Shown: one piece after another, positions 8,688 to 17,600 of the stretch
Layout of the letters: each line of letters opens with the position of its first letter
Numbering within the stretch: the first letter of the stretch is position 1
The notes under the pieces: generated by a model
Seen by the model: only the letters and a program-made list of their open reading frames with translations
What the model was told of the DNA's origin: nothing
Database searches by the model: none
Origin: Mycobacterium sp. Root135
GTDB lineage: Bacteria > Actinomycetota > Actinomycetes > Mycobacteriales > Mycobacteriaceae
Direction: 5' to 3'
Length of the DNA stretch: 64,000 nt
Assembly: GCF_001426545.1 (NCBI RefSeq)
Contig: NZ_LMEZ01000006.1
Coordinates: 478,220-542,219, forward strand
Translations under genes and position numbers: made by a program

Positions 8688-9952
8688 AAGGTGACCGGCA
8701 GGGACCGCACGCCGTGGACGAAGTTGCCCGCCACGTAGGACGGCTCCCCCGCCGAGATGTCGGGCAGCTGCGTGAGAAGTTCACCGAAGAGCGCCCGCAA
8801 CTGGGCCCTCGCCACGTGTGCACCGAGGCAGAAGTGGCGGCCCCCGCCACCAAAGCCGAGGTGCGGGTTGGGCTTACGCGACAGGTCGAAGCGCTCGGGT
8901 GCGTCGAAGACGGTCTCGTCGAAGTTGCCCGACGCGTAGAACATGACGACCTTCTCACCCGCGGCGACGTCTTGGCCGCCGACCTGGCAGTCGACGGCGG
9001 CCGTGCGTCGGAACGTCATCACCGGGGTGGCCCACCGGATGAACTCCTCGACCGCACCCGGAATGCGGTCGTCGAAGTCGGCTGCCAACCAGGCGCGCTG
9101 GTCGTCGAAGTCGGTCAGCGCCTTGACGGCGTGGCTGGCGGTCTGGCGGGTGGTGTCGTTGCCCGCGACCGCCAGCAGGACGAAGAACGCGGCGATCTCG
9201 GCGTCGGTGAGCCGGTCACCGTCGACCTCGGCGGTGACGAGCGCGCTGATCAAGTCGTCCCCCGGGTTGGCCCGGCGGTCGGCGGCCAATGCGCCGGCCA
9301 CCTGATGCAGGTACATCTGACTTCCGACCAACACCTCCAACGGGTTTCGGCCGTTCAAGTACAGCGGGTCGCCCCACGACACCAGCGCGTCGGCGGCCAC
9401 GGCCACCTGCTGCCGTTCGGATTCGGGGATGCCGACCATGTCCGACAGCGTCCGGATCGGCAACTCCTTGGCGCAGAGGTCGACGAAGTCGGCGCCGGTG
9501 CCCGCGGCGCGCAGCTCGCCCACGATGTCCTTGGCGTTGGCCTTGATCGAGTCCTCGATCCGGCGGACCTGCCGCGGGGTGAACGCGGCGTGCACGACCT
9601 TGCGAATCATGTCGTGCCGCGGGGCATCCATGGCCAGGAACGACTGCGAGGCCTCCAGCAGTTCCTCTGGCACGTTCTCGAACAACACGCCCTTGCCGGA
9701 GAGGAACGTCTCGCTGTCCTTGCTGATCGTGACGATGTCGGCGTGCCGGGTCACCGCCCAGTAACCGCGGTCCTCGGGGTCCGGCATCAGGGAGTCCTCG
9801 ACCGGAGGGTGCCAGCTGACCGGCCTGGCCGCGCGCAGCTCGGCGAACGACGTCTCGCGGGCGGCGGCGGTCGTCGACCAGAACGCGCGGGAGGACAGGT
9901 CGATTGGGTCGTACGGGCGAGGCAGATTCGATGTGAGCGGCGACACAGTCAT
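8684..9952 (-). CDS. cytochrome P450
   Basis: A 422-residue soluble class I bacterial P450. The I-helix oxygen-activation motif is AGNDTTR, the K-helix ExxR is in EEFIRW, and the heme-binding loop is FGGGGRHFCLGAHVAR with its cysteine thiolate. Such enzymes need ferredoxin and reductase partners, not encoded next to it. It diverges from a TetR gene with a palindrome between them, so it is probably controlled by that regulator. The substrate and CYP family number cannot be assigned from sequence reading alone; mycobacterial P450s of this size commonly act on steroids, fatty acids or xenobiotics. Confidence 0.95.
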   Translation of the reverse strand: MTVSPLTSNLPRPYDPIDLSSRAFWSTTAAARETSFAELRAARPVSWHPPVEDSLMPDPEDRGYWAVTRHADIVTISKDSETFLSGKGVLFENVPEELLEASQSFLAMDAPRHDMIRKVVHAAFTPRQVRRIEDSIKANAKDIVGELRAAGTGADFVDLCAKELPIRTLSDMVGIPESERQQVAVAADALVSWGDPLYLNGRNPLEVLVGSQMYLHQVAGALAADRRANPGDDLISALVTAEVDGDRLTDAEIAAFFVLLAVAGNDTTRQTASHAVKALTDFDDQRAWLAADFDDRIPGAVEEFIRWATPVMTFRRTAAVDCQVGGQDVAAGEKVVMFYASGNFDETVFDAPERFDLSRKPNPHLGFGGGGRHFCLGAHVARAQLRALFGELLTQLPDISAGEPSYVAGNFVHGVRSLPVTF

Positions 9953-9968
9953 GCGGCTGACAATAAGT

Positions 9969-9985
9969 CTGGACAGTGTGTCTAG
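9969..9985. promoter_or_regulatory. probable TetR operator between P450 and tetR
   Basis: CTGGACAGTGTGTCTAG is a palindrome with 6 of 8 base pairs matching around a central T (CT.GACA / TGTC.AG). It sits in the 66-base gap between the divergent P450 and tetR starts, where a local repressor would block both promoters. Confidence 0.55.
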
Positions 9986-10018
9986 TCAAGGTGGCGACGA
10001 CCCGTCTAGGCTGCTCCC

Positions 10019-10648
10019 ATGGCGTCGGTGACCAGGAAGCCACAGGCCAATCGGCAGGAGCGCCGGGAACAGATCGAGCGGTTGCTGCTCGACGCGACCG
10101 AGCGTCTGATGGCCGACGGGGCCAGCTTCACCGAGCTCAGCGTCGACCGACTGGCCACCGAGGCAGGCATCTCGCGCGCCAGCTTCTACGTCTACTTCGA
10201 AGACAAGGGCGACCTGCTGCGCCGGTTGGCGGGCCAGGTCTTCGACGACTTGGCGGCCGCCGCCGAGCGCTGGTGGGGCGTGTCGCGTCGCCGCGACCCC
10301 GCCGACGTCCTCGCCGCCATGACCGGACTGGTCGCCAGTTACCGGCGACACCAGCCCCTCCTCATCGCGCTCGGCGAGATGGCAGGGTACGACGCCGTGG
10401 TCGGGGCCACCTATCGCGACATCATGGGCGGCATCGCCGCCAGGCTCGCGGTCGTCATCAGGAACGGCCAGGACGACGGCTTCATCCGACCGGAACTGAC
10501 CGCGGACGCGGCGGCGAGCGCACTTACCTGGATGGCCGAGCGCACCTGTCAGCAGACCCTGCCGGCCGCGCCACCGTCACAGGACGCCGAGCTGGCGGCC
10601 ACCCTGACCCAAGTCGTATGGGCCACGCTGTATCTCGAGGCGCCCTAG
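10019..10648 (+). CDS. TetR-family transcriptional regulator
   Basis: A 209-residue TetR regulator with an N-terminal helix-turn-helix at about residues 18-65 (LSVDRLATEAGISRASFYVYFEDKGDLLRRL) and a helical ligand-binding domain after it. It diverges from the P450 gene, and the palindrome in the shared gap supports local repression that is relieved by a P450 substrate or related ligand. The ATG start follows the operator region by 33 bases. Its 3' end faces proB across a hairpin element. Confidence 0.93.
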   Translation: MASVTRKPQANRQERREQIERLLLDATERLMADGASFTELSVDRLATEAGISRASFYVYFEDKGDLLRRLAGQVFDDLAAAAERWWGVSRRRDPADVLAAMTGLVASYRRHQPLLIALGEMAGYDAVVGATYRDIMGGIAARLAVVIRNGQDDGFIRPELTADAAASALTWMAERTCQQTLPAAPPSQDAELAATLTQVVWATLYLEAP

Positions 10649-10654
10649 CTCCCC

Positions 10655-10716
10655 CGCCGAGTGTGGACTTGTGCCACGCCTCAGCGCCGAAACCGGACGA
10701 AACTCCACACTCGGCG
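10655..10716. repeat. long hairpin element, copy 2 (16-nt arms)
   Basis: Arms 10655-10670 and 10701-10716 are inverted copies with one mismatch. The left side shares GTGGACTTGTGCCACGCC exactly with copy 1 at 367-384. It lies between the convergent stops of tetR (+) and proB (-), a position suited to a bidirectional terminator, although no T-run is present. Confidence 0.7.
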
Positions 10717-10724
10717 GAGAGAAT

Positions 10725-11828
10725 TCAGACTGCAACCAAGTCGTCGGCGTGTACCGCGGGACGGCGCATTTCTGCCGGCAGGTCGGACGTCGAACGGCCA
10801 ACCATGGTGCTCAATTCGGCTGCGTCGTAAGCGACTACGCCGCGTGCGACCACCGTGCCGTCCAGAGCGCGGAGCTCGACGACGTCGCCGCCGTGGAACC
10901 GGCCGGACACCTCGGTGATGCCCGCGGGCAACAACGAACGCCGCTGACCGACCACCGCGCGTACGGCCCCGTCGTCGAGCATCAGGGCGCCCGTCGACTC
11001 GGCGGCATACCTGACCCAGAACCGCCGCGATGACATGCGTTCGGGGCGTGGCGCGAAGACCGTTCCCACCGACGCGTCCGAAAGCGCCGCACCCGCGTCG
11101 GCGGCCGCGGCCAACAGGACGGGCACCCCGGCGTCCGCTGCAAGCAGCGCCGACGACAGCTTGGACGCCATGCCACCGGTGCCGAGCAGACTGCCCCCGC
11201 CGGCGATCACGCCGTCGAGGTCGTCGGCTCCGGTCACCTCGGAGATGAAGCGCGCGTTCCCCTTTCGGGGATCGGAGTCGTACAGCCCGTCGATGTCGGA
11301 GAGCAGGACGAGCGCGTCGGCCCCGACGAGATGGGCCACCAGCGCGGACAGCCGGTCGTTGTCACCGAAGCGAATCTCGTTGGTGGCCACGGTGTCGTTC
11401 TCGTTGACGATGGCCACGGCGTGCAATGCTCGCAACCGATCCAGGGTGCGCTGGGCGTTGGTGTGCTGCACGCGCATCGAGATGTCGTGGGCGCTCACCA
11501 GCACCTGACCGACGGTGCGGCCGTAGCGGTCGAACGCCGCGCTCCAGGCGTTCACCAGGGCCACCTGCCCGACGCTCGCCGCGGCCTGCTTGGTGGCGAG
11601 GTCGGTCGGGCGCCGCGACAGCCCCAGCGGTTCGATGCCCGCGGCGATCGCACCCGACGACACGATGACGACGTCGGAACCGGCCTTCATCCGCGCCTGG
11701 ATCGCGTCGGCCAGCGACGCCAGTCGGCTGGCGTCGAACATGCCTGTCGACGTGGTCAGTGCCGTGGTGCCGATCTTGACGACGACGCTGCGGGCCGTGC
11801 GGATGGCGTCGCGGTGCGCGCTGGTCAC
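10725..11828 (-). CDS. proB: glutamate 5-kinase ProB
   Basis: ATP-dependent phosphorylation of glutamate, the committed step of proline synthesis. The 367-residue protein has an N-terminal amino-acid-kinase domain (VVKIGTTALT, VSSGAIAAGIE, NENDTVATNEIRFGDND, GTGGMASKL) and a C-terminal PUA domain from about residue 275. The GTG start at 11828 overlaps the obg stop as GTGA, a four-base coupling, so proB is the last gene of the rpmA-obg-proB operon. Its product goes to ProA, encoded elsewhere in the window. Confidence 0.97.
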   Translation of the reverse strand: MTSAHRDAIRTARSVVVKIGTTALTTSTGMFDASRLASLADAIQARMKAGSDVVIVSSGAIAAGIEPLGLSRRPTDLATKQAAASVGQVALVNAWSAAFDRYGRTVGQVLVSAHDISMRVQHTNAQRTLDRLRALHAVAIVNENDTVATNEIRFGDNDRLSALVAHLVGADALVLLSDIDGLYDSDPRKGNARFISEVTGADDLDGVIAGGGSLLGTGGMASKLSSALLAADAGVPVLLAAAADAGAALSDASVGTVFAPRPERMSSRRFWVRYAAESTGALMLDDGAVRAVVGQRRSLLPAGITEVSGRFHGGDVVELRALDGTVVARGVVAYDAAELSTMVGRSTSDLPAEMRRPAVHADDLVAV

Positions 11829-13279
11829 GACTGCTCGTCGTACTGGCGACTTTCCCGTCGCTGCTTGCGGGCGATCTTGCGCTCGTCGGCGCGCACCCGG
11901 TCGTCCTGCTCGAGCCTGAGGTCCGTGCCGCGGCCCGACATGGTGACCTCGACGCCGGCAGGTGTCTGCGGCTCCCAGTCGAAGGTGACGTCGCCGATGG
12001 TGACCGCGCAGCCGGACCTGGCGCCCTGCTTGAGCAGCTCGTCTTCGACGCCGAGTCGTGCCAGCCGGTCTCCCAGGTAGCCGACGGCTTCGTCGTTGGT
12101 GAAGTCGGTCTGGGCGATCCAACGCTCGGGGCGCGTGCCGCGCACCACGAAGCCGCCCTCGTCGTCGGAGGTGACGGTGAAACCGCTCTCGTTGACCGGG
12201 ATGGGACGGATCACGGGGCGACGCGCCGCCACCACCGGTTGCGCCGCGCGGTATGCCGCCACCATGTCCCACAGCGCGAACGTCAAGGGACGCAACCCGT
12301 CTCGGGTCACCGTCGAGATCTCGAAGACGGGCCAGCCGTAGCGCTGCGCCACTTCCTCGCGGAGGAAGTCGGCGAGCTCTCGCGCGTCGGGAACGTCGAT
12401 CTTGTTCAGCACCACCGCGCGCGGACGGTCTACGAGGTCGCCGAGGGAGGAGTCGCCCTGCAGCGTCGGGGTGTACGCCTTCAGTTCGGCTTCGAGGGCG
12501 TCGATGTCGGACACCGGATCGCGGCCGGGTTCCATCGTGGCGCAATCGACGACGTGCACCAGCACCGCGCACCGTTCGATGTGACGCAGGAAGTCCAGAC
12601 CCAAGCCACGGCCGTCGGACGCGCCGGGGATGAGGCCGGGGACGTCGGCAACGGTGAAGGTGTTCTCGCCCGCCGACACCACGCCGAGGTTCGGCACCAG
12701 CGTGGTGAACGGATAGTCGGCGATCTTCGGCTTGGCCGCCGAGATGACCGACACCAACGACGACTTGCCCGCGGACGGGAAGCCGACCAGGCCGACGTCG
12801 GCCACGGTCTTCAGTTCGAGGGTGAGATCGCGGGCTTGGCCCTTCTCGCCGAGCAGCGCGAAGCCGGGGGCCCGGCGTGCCTTCGACGACAGTGCCGCGT
12901 TGCCGAGCCCGCCGCGGCCGCCGACCGCGGCCTCGAACCGGGTGCCCTCACCGGTGAGGTCGGCCAGCATCCGACCGTCCCCGTCCACGACGACGGTGCC
13001 GTCGGGGACGCGGAGCTCTAGATCCTCGCCTGCCGCGCCATCGCGGTTGTTGCCCATGCCCTGCTTGCCGGACGGGGCGTCCACGTGGGGGTGGAAGTGG
13101 AAGTCCAGCAGCGTGTGCACCTGCGGGTCGACCACGAACACGATGCTGCCACCGTTGCCGCCGTTGCCACCGTCGGGCCCGCCGAGGGGCTTGAACTTCT
13201 CGCGGTGTACCGAGGCGCAGCCTCTACCGCCGTTGCCTGCTTTCGCGTGAATGACCACGCGGTCGACGAAACGGGGCAT
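11825..13279 (-). CDS. obg: Obg/CgtA ribosome-assembly GTPase
   Basis: A 484-residue essential GTPase that binds the large ribosomal subunit and couples assembly to nucleotide state and stress. The glycine-rich Obg fold comes first (AKAGNGGRGCASVHREKF, GGNGGNGGSI), then the G domain with GFPSAGKSS (G1), DVPGL (G3) and NKID (G4), then the OCT domain and a basic tail (RKIARKQRRESRQ). The ATG at 13279 gives MPRFVDRVVIHAKAG. It lies downstream of rplU and rpmA, a very conserved order, separated from rpmA by a hairpin element. Confidence 0.97.
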   Translation of the reverse strand: MPRFVDRVVIHAKAGNGGRGCASVHREKFKPLGGPDGGNGGNGGSIVFVVDPQVHTLLDFHFHPHVDAPSGKQGMGNNRDGAAGEDLELRVPDGTVVVDGDGRMLADLTGEGTRFEAAVGGRGGLGNAALSSKARRAPGFALLGEKGQARDLTLELKTVADVGLVGFPSAGKSSLVSVISAAKPKIADYPFTTLVPNLGVVSAGENTFTVADVPGLIPGASDGRGLGLDFLRHIERCAVLVHVVDCATMEPGRDPVSDIDALEAELKAYTPTLQGDSSLGDLVDRPRAVVLNKIDVPDARELADFLREEVAQRYGWPVFEISTVTRDGLRPLTFALWDMVAAYRAAQPVVAARRPVIRPIPVNESGFTVTSDDEGGFVVRGTRPERWIAQTDFTNDEAVGYLGDRLARLGVEDELLKQGARSGCAVTIGDVTFDWEPQTPAGVEVTMSGRGTDLRLEQDDRVRADERKIARKQRRESRQYDEQS

Positions 13280-13296
13280 GGCAGATCCTCTCCAAA

Positions 13297-13353
13297 TCGA
13301 AATCTACGTTTTGCTGCTTGTGCGAGAGCCGAGCCGCAAAACGTCGATCTCGA
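13297..13353. repeat. hairpin element between rpmA and obg (21-nt arms)
   Basis: Arms 13297-13317 and 13333-13353 are inverted copies matching at 18 of 21 positions around a 15-nt loop. The core is ACGTTTTGC paired with GCAAAACGT. Its sequence differs from the two GTGGACTT elements but the build is the same. It sits just after the rpmA stop and before obg, so it may set relative expression or protect the rplU-rpmA mRNA end. Confidence 0.7.
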
Positions 13354-13360
13354 CTTGGTG

Positions 13361-13627
13361 TTAGGCCTCCGCGCGGACGGTGCGAACGATGTTCACGGTC
13401 TTGCGACCGCGCTTCTCACCGAACTCGACTGCGCCGGGGGCGGTGGCGAACAGGGTGTCGTCGCCGCCACGGCCGACGTTGACGCCGGGGTGGAAGTGGG
13501 TGCCGCGCTGACGCACGATGATCTCGCCCGCCTTGACGACCTGACCACCGAAACGCTTGACGCCGAGGCGCTGTGAGTTCGAGTCGCGACCGTTGCGCGA
13601 GCTGGAAGCGCCCTTCTTGTGTGCCAT
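13361..13627 (-). CDS. rpmA: 50S ribosomal protein L27
   Basis: An 88-residue bL27 protein whose N-terminal tail reaches toward the peptidyl transferase centre. It begins MAHKKGASSSRNGRDSNSQR, and GGQVVKAGEIIVRQRGTHFHPG is the family core. There is no N-terminal cleavage extension of the Firmicutes kind. It lies 16 bases after rplU. Confidence 0.98.
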   Translation of the reverse strand: MAHKKGASSSRNGRDSNSQRLGVKRFGGQVVKAGEIIVRQRGTHFHPGVNVGRGGDDTLFATAPGAVEFGEKRGRKTVNIVRTVRAEA

Positions 13628-13643
13628 TAGTTCGCTCCCTTAC

Positions 13644-13955
13644 CTAGGCGATGCCGGTGACTTTGACGACCGTCAGCTTCTGCCGGTGGCCCTGCCGCTT
13701 GTGGTAGCCGGTCTTGTTCTTGAACTTGTGGATGCGGATCTTCGGACCCTTGGTGTGCTCGAGCACCTCAGCGGTGACGGCAACCTTCTCCAGGTCCTTC
13801 GCGGCGGTGGTGACGTTCGCACCATCGACGACGAGCGCCACCGGAAGCGAGACGGATTCGCCGGCCTCGATCTCCAGCTTCTCCACCTTGACTATGTCAC
13901 CGACCGCGACCTTGTACTGCTTGCCGCCGGTCTTGACGATTGCGTAGGTCGCCAT
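13644..13955 (-). CDS. rplU: 50S ribosomal protein L21
   Basis: A 103-residue bL21 protein that binds 23S rRNA. It begins MATYAIVKTGGKQYKV and ends HKRQGHRQKLTVVKVTGIA, full family length. I chose the ATG at 13955; an in-frame ATG six codons upstream would add a non-conserved MRMTQT. It is the first gene of the rplU-rpmA-obg-proB transcript. Confidence 0.97.
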   Translation of the reverse strand: MATYAIVKTGGKQYKVAVGDIVKVEKLEIEAGESVSLPVALVVDGANVTTAAKDLEKVAVTAEVLEHTKGPKIRIHKFKNKTGYHKRQGHRQKLTVVKVTGIA

Positions 13956-14145
13956 CGTTTGCGTCATCCTCATCTTCGCTTGCGGGCGCGCGCCACCCGA
14001 GGGCTGCGTGCGCGGGTCTTTGGTGCGGGGGTTGTGAGCCCCGCGTGTCACCGGCTCGGCTACCGAGCCTGCAGACAACTGTGCAAGGGTACGTGACCAG
14101 CGGGTAGAGGGTCAAACCGCGACCCAGTCCGCGACTCGTACGGCC

Positions 14146-16875
14146 TCATGAAACCGGTGGACCTGCGGGGCGGGCGGCTGCACGCCGACGGCGGGGGCGG
14201 CCGGTGACAGCGACGACGGGCTCGTCGTCCTCGTCATCGTCGTCGTCCTCGTCATCAGAGTCGTCGTCCGAATCGTCGTCCTCATCCTCGAGGTCGTCGT
14301 CTTCGTCGTCATCCGAGTCTTCGTCGTCATCCGAGTCTTCGTCGTCGATGACTTCGATGTCGTCGTCGTCCTCGTCCTCGTCGTCCTCATCCTCGAGGTC
14401 GTCGTCGGAATCCTCGTCATCGGAGTCGTCGTCGGACTCGTCGGCCAAGACTTCCTCGGCGGGCTCGGTCGCCGCGATGTCCTCGGACCCCTCGACAACG
14501 ATGTTCTCGGCGTCTTCGGAGACGTCGCCGTCCTCCTCGTCGCCGTGATCAGCACCGGTGGCCGCTGCCATGGCGCGGAACATCGGATGCTCCCCCGCGG
14601 CGTGCACGGGCACCTTGGCGACCTGAACCTCTTCTGCGGGCCGGCCACCCTTCTTGCCGCGCTTGCTGCGGCGGCCGGTCCCCGGCTCGCTGTTGCGAGC
14701 GGCGCCCGACCCGGAGTCCACCGGGTCGCCGTGCAGCATGATGCCGCGCCCGGCGCAGTGCGAGCAGGTCGTCGAGAAGGCCTCGATGAGCCCGGTGCCC
14801 AGCTTCTTACGGGTGAGCTGCACGAGGCCGAGCGACGTGACCTCGGAGACCTGATGACGGGTGCGATCGCGCGCCAGCGCTTCGGTCAGTCGACGCAGCA
14901 CCAGGTCGCGGTTGGACTCCAACACCATGTCGATGAAGTCGATGACGATGATGCCGCCGATGTCGCGCAACCTGAGCTGCCGGACGGTCTCCTCGGCGGC
15001 TTCGAGGTTGTTGCGGGTGACGGTCTGTTCGAGGTTGCCGCCCGAGCCGGTGAACTTGCCGGTGTTGACGTCGACGACGGTCATAGCCTCGGTGCGGTCG
15101 ATGACCAGCGTGCCGCCGGACGGCAGCCACACCTTGCGGTCCATCGCCTTGGTCAGCTGTTCGTCGATGCGGTGCACCGCGAACACGTCGGGACCGCCGG
15201 ACGCTGCGGGCTCGTACTTCGTCATGCGCGGAAGCAGTTCCGGCGCAACCGAAGTCACGTAATCGCTGATGGTGTTCCAGGCGTCGTCACCGGAGACGAC
15301 GAGGCCACTGAAGTCCTCGTTGAACAGGTCGCGGATGACCTTGACCAACACGTCCGGCTCTTCGTATAGCGCCATCGCGGCGCCCGCAGCCTTGCCGGTG
15401 AGCTCGGTGGCCTTGGCCTCGACCTGACCCCACCGCTCCTGCAAGCGGTTGACGTCGGTGCGGATGTCTTCTTCCTTGACGCCCTCCGACGCGGTGCGGA
15501 TGATCACGCCCGCGTCGGCCGGGACGACCTCGCGAAGGATCTCCTTCAACCGCTGACGTTCGGTGTCGGGCAGCTTGCGGCTGATGCCGGTCGACGAGGC
15601 GCCGGGCACGTACACCAGGTAGCGGCCGGCGAGTGAAATCTGCGTGGTGAGCCGGGCGCCCTTGTGCCCGACCGGGTCTTTGCTGACCTGCACGACGACG
15701 TAGTCGCCCGGCTTGAGCGCCTGCTCGATCTTGCGCTGGGCGCCACCGAGTCCGGCTGCCTCCCAGTTGACCTCGCCGGCGTAGAGAACGCCGTTGCGAC
15801 CACGGCCGATGTCGACGAACGCCGCCTCCATGGAGGGCAGCACGTTCTGGACGATGCCGAGGTAGATGTTGCCGACCAGCGACACCTGAGCGGCCGACGT
15901 CACGAAGTGCTCGACGACGACGCCGTCCTCCATGACCGCGATCTGGGTGTAGCGGCCGCCCTCGTGCGGCGGCTCGCTGCGAACCTTGTCGCGGACGATC
16001 ATGACCCGCTCGACGGCCTCGCGACGGGCCAGGAACTCGGCTTCGCTCAGGATCGGGGGGCGACGGCGGCCAGCGTCGCGGCCGTCACGGCGGCGCTGAC
16101 GCTTGGCTTCCAGGCGCGTCGAACCCGCAATGCCCTGGATCTCTCCGTCACCGGAGGACTTGTTGGACGCCTTCGCGGCCCGCGGCTGACGCTCGTGGAC
16201 GACGGTGTTGGGCGGGTCGTCGGCCGAGGTGGCCTCGTCGCCGTCGGAATCCCCGGCACCACCACCGGTCTTGCGGCGGCGGCGACGCCTGCGGCGACGG
16301 TTGGCTCCGTCGGCACCGGTGCTGTCGTCGTCGCCACCTTCGTCGTCGGCGCCGTCGTCGTCGGAGCTCTCGTCGTCGGCCCCGTCTTCGGAGTCGCCCT
16401 GGTCGACGGCGTCGTCCTGACCGTCGCCATCACCGTCGCCGTCTTCGCTTTGTTCTCCGCGTCCCCTGCCGCGACCACGGCGGCCACGTCGGCGACGCTT
16501 GTTTGCGGGACGATCGTCCTGGTCGTCGTCGGAGTCGCCCGACGAGTCGTCGTCGTCTTCCTCGTCGTCGTCTTCTTCGTCCACGTCGTCGAGGTCGTCG
16601 GGCACCACGACTGCGCGGGGCGGGACGAATGCGACGGGCTGGGGTGCGACGAACAGCGGCATGTAGGCCGCCGGTGCGGTGTTGGGTGGCAGTGGTTCCG
16701 GCACCGGAGGCGGCTCGGGCTCGACTTCAAGAGCCTGCGCCGAGGGCGCGGCGCGATGGGCACCCGGCTCGACGAAGACGCCGGCGGCGTCAAGGCTCAA
16801 CTGAGCCGGCGCATCCTCGTCTCGCTGGGTCTCTCCGGGTAGCTCGAATGGGGCGGCAAAATCACGGTCAGCCAC
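14146..16875 (-). CDS. rne: ribonuclease E/G
   Basis: The main mRNA- and rRNA-processing endoribonuclease, a 909-residue actinobacterial form with the catalytic core in the middle. Residues 1-270 are disordered, with acidic runs alternating with arginine runs. The S1 domain starts near residue 310 (NIYLGIVQNVLPSMEAAFVD). The DNase-I-like metal sites are in EAMTVVDVNTGKF and GIIVIDFIDM, and the zinc link is CSHCAGRG. The C-terminal 150 residues are almost entirely Asp/Glu/Ser, then end in a basic RPRRRRAAARP. The terminal regions probably mediate RNA and protein contacts. Confidence 0.96.
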   Translation of the reverse strand: MADRDFAAPFELPGETQRDEDAPAQLSLDAAGVFVEPGAHRAAPSAQALEVEPEPPPVPEPLPPNTAPAAYMPLFVAPQPVAFVPPRAVVVPDDLDDVDEEDDDEEDDDDSSGDSDDDQDDRPANKRRRRGRRGRGRGRGEQSEDGDGDGDGQDDAVDQGDSEDGADDESSDDDGADDEGGDDDSTGADGANRRRRRRRRRKTGGGAGDSDGDEATSADDPPNTVVHERQPRAAKASNKSSGDGEIQGIAGSTRLEAKRQRRRDGRDAGRRRPPILSEAEFLARREAVERVMIVRDKVRSEPPHEGGRYTQIAVMEDGVVVEHFVTSAAQVSLVGNIYLGIVQNVLPSMEAAFVDIGRGRNGVLYAGEVNWEAAGLGGAQRKIEQALKPGDYVVVQVSKDPVGHKGARLTTQISLAGRYLVYVPGASSTGISRKLPDTERQRLKEILREVVPADAGVIIRTASEGVKEEDIRTDVNRLQERWGQVEAKATELTGKAAGAAMALYEEPDVLVKVIRDLFNEDFSGLVVSGDDAWNTISDYVTSVAPELLPRMTKYEPAASGGPDVFAVHRIDEQLTKAMDRKVWLPSGGTLVIDRTEAMTVVDVNTGKFTGSGGNLEQTVTRNNLEAAEETVRQLRLRDIGGIIVIDFIDMVLESNRDLVLRRLTEALARDRTRHQVSEVTSLGLVQLTRKKLGTGLIEAFSTTCSHCAGRGIMLHGDPVDSGSGAARNSEPGTGRRSKRGKKGGRPAEEVQVAKVPVHAAGEHPMFRAMAAATGADHGDEEDGDVSEDAENIVVEGSEDIAATEPAEEVLADESDDDSDDEDSDDDLEDEDDEDEDDDDIEVIDDEDSDDDEDSDDDEDDDLEDEDDDSDDDSDDEDDDDDEDDEPVVAVTGRPRRRRAAARPAGPPVS

Positions 16876-17178
16876 GTACTCTCCTCAAGCCCCCGGGCGC
16901 GTCGTACTGACGCGGCCACGCGAGGGCTTCCGCTATGGACCCGTGGAACTCTTCCCGGGCTTGTCATGGTCTCGCTCCGAGCAGTTCGTGAGAACCCTCA
17001 GTGCCTGGCTGAATGATGGCTGAACTTCGCGCCGCACACGGAACCTGTCCTAGGTGGTCGCGCTCGTCCAAGTCTTCATCCGGGATTCCAGCTCCGTTAT
17101 GAAGCCAGTCACCCTTGGCCAGTATCCCACATCGCGGCGGTGACTCCGACGAGGTGCCGATCTAGCCCCGGCGAGCAG
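16876..17178. other. non-coding leader region upstream of rne
   Basis: 303 bases between rne and ndk, both on the minus strand. No open frame with mycobacterial codon usage is present. It presumably holds the rne promoter and a long 5' leader; GATACT on the minus strand near 17121-17126 is a weak -10 candidate. No riboswitch or tRNA was recognised. Confidence 0.5.
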
Positions 17179-17589
17179 CTAACGGCCGGGGAACCACAAC
17201 TCGATCTCGCGGGCGGCGGACTCGGGCGAATCCGAGCCGTGGACGAGGTTGTCCTGGGTGACGAGTGCCAGGTCACCGCGGATGGTGCCGGGAGCGGCCT
17301 TCTCCACCGGATCGGTGCCGCCGGCAAGCTGACGGAAGGCGGCAATGGCCCGCGGGCCCTCGGCGATTACGGCGACGACCGGGCCCGAGGTGATGAACTC
17401 CAGCAGCGAACCGAAGAACGGCTTGTCCTCGTGCTCGGCGTAGTGCGCACGGGCGAGATCCTCGCTGACGTTCTTCAGCTCGAGGGCCGCAATGGTCAAG
17501 CCCTTGCGCTCGATTCGGCCGAGAATTTCCCCAACGAGAAGGCGCTTCACGCCGTCGGGCTTAACGAGTACCAGCGTCCGCTCAGTCAC
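17179..17589 (-). CDS. ndk: nucleoside diphosphate kinase
   Basis: Transfers the gamma phosphate from ATP to nucleoside diphosphates through a phosphohistidine. The 136-residue protein carries the catalytic His117 in DNLVHGSDSPESAAREI, and TERTLVLVKPDGVKR is the usual N-terminus. The GTG at 17589 is the start. It follows the DUF4233 gene by 11 bases and ends the valS-folC-DUF4233-ndk gene run. Confidence 0.97.
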   Translation of the reverse strand: MTERTLVLVKPDGVKRLLVGEILGRIERKGLTIAALELKNVSEDLARAHYAEHEDKPFFGSLLEFITSGPVVAVIAEGPRAIAAFRQLAGGTDPVEKAAPGTIRGDLALVTQDNLVHGSDSPESAAREIELWFPGR

Positions 17590-17600
17590 GGCGAGGAACC

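Noticed and set aside
14204..14548. Serine-only open frame on the plus strand
   Set aside because: It is the antisense of the acidic repeat tract of rne and has no recognisable start context.
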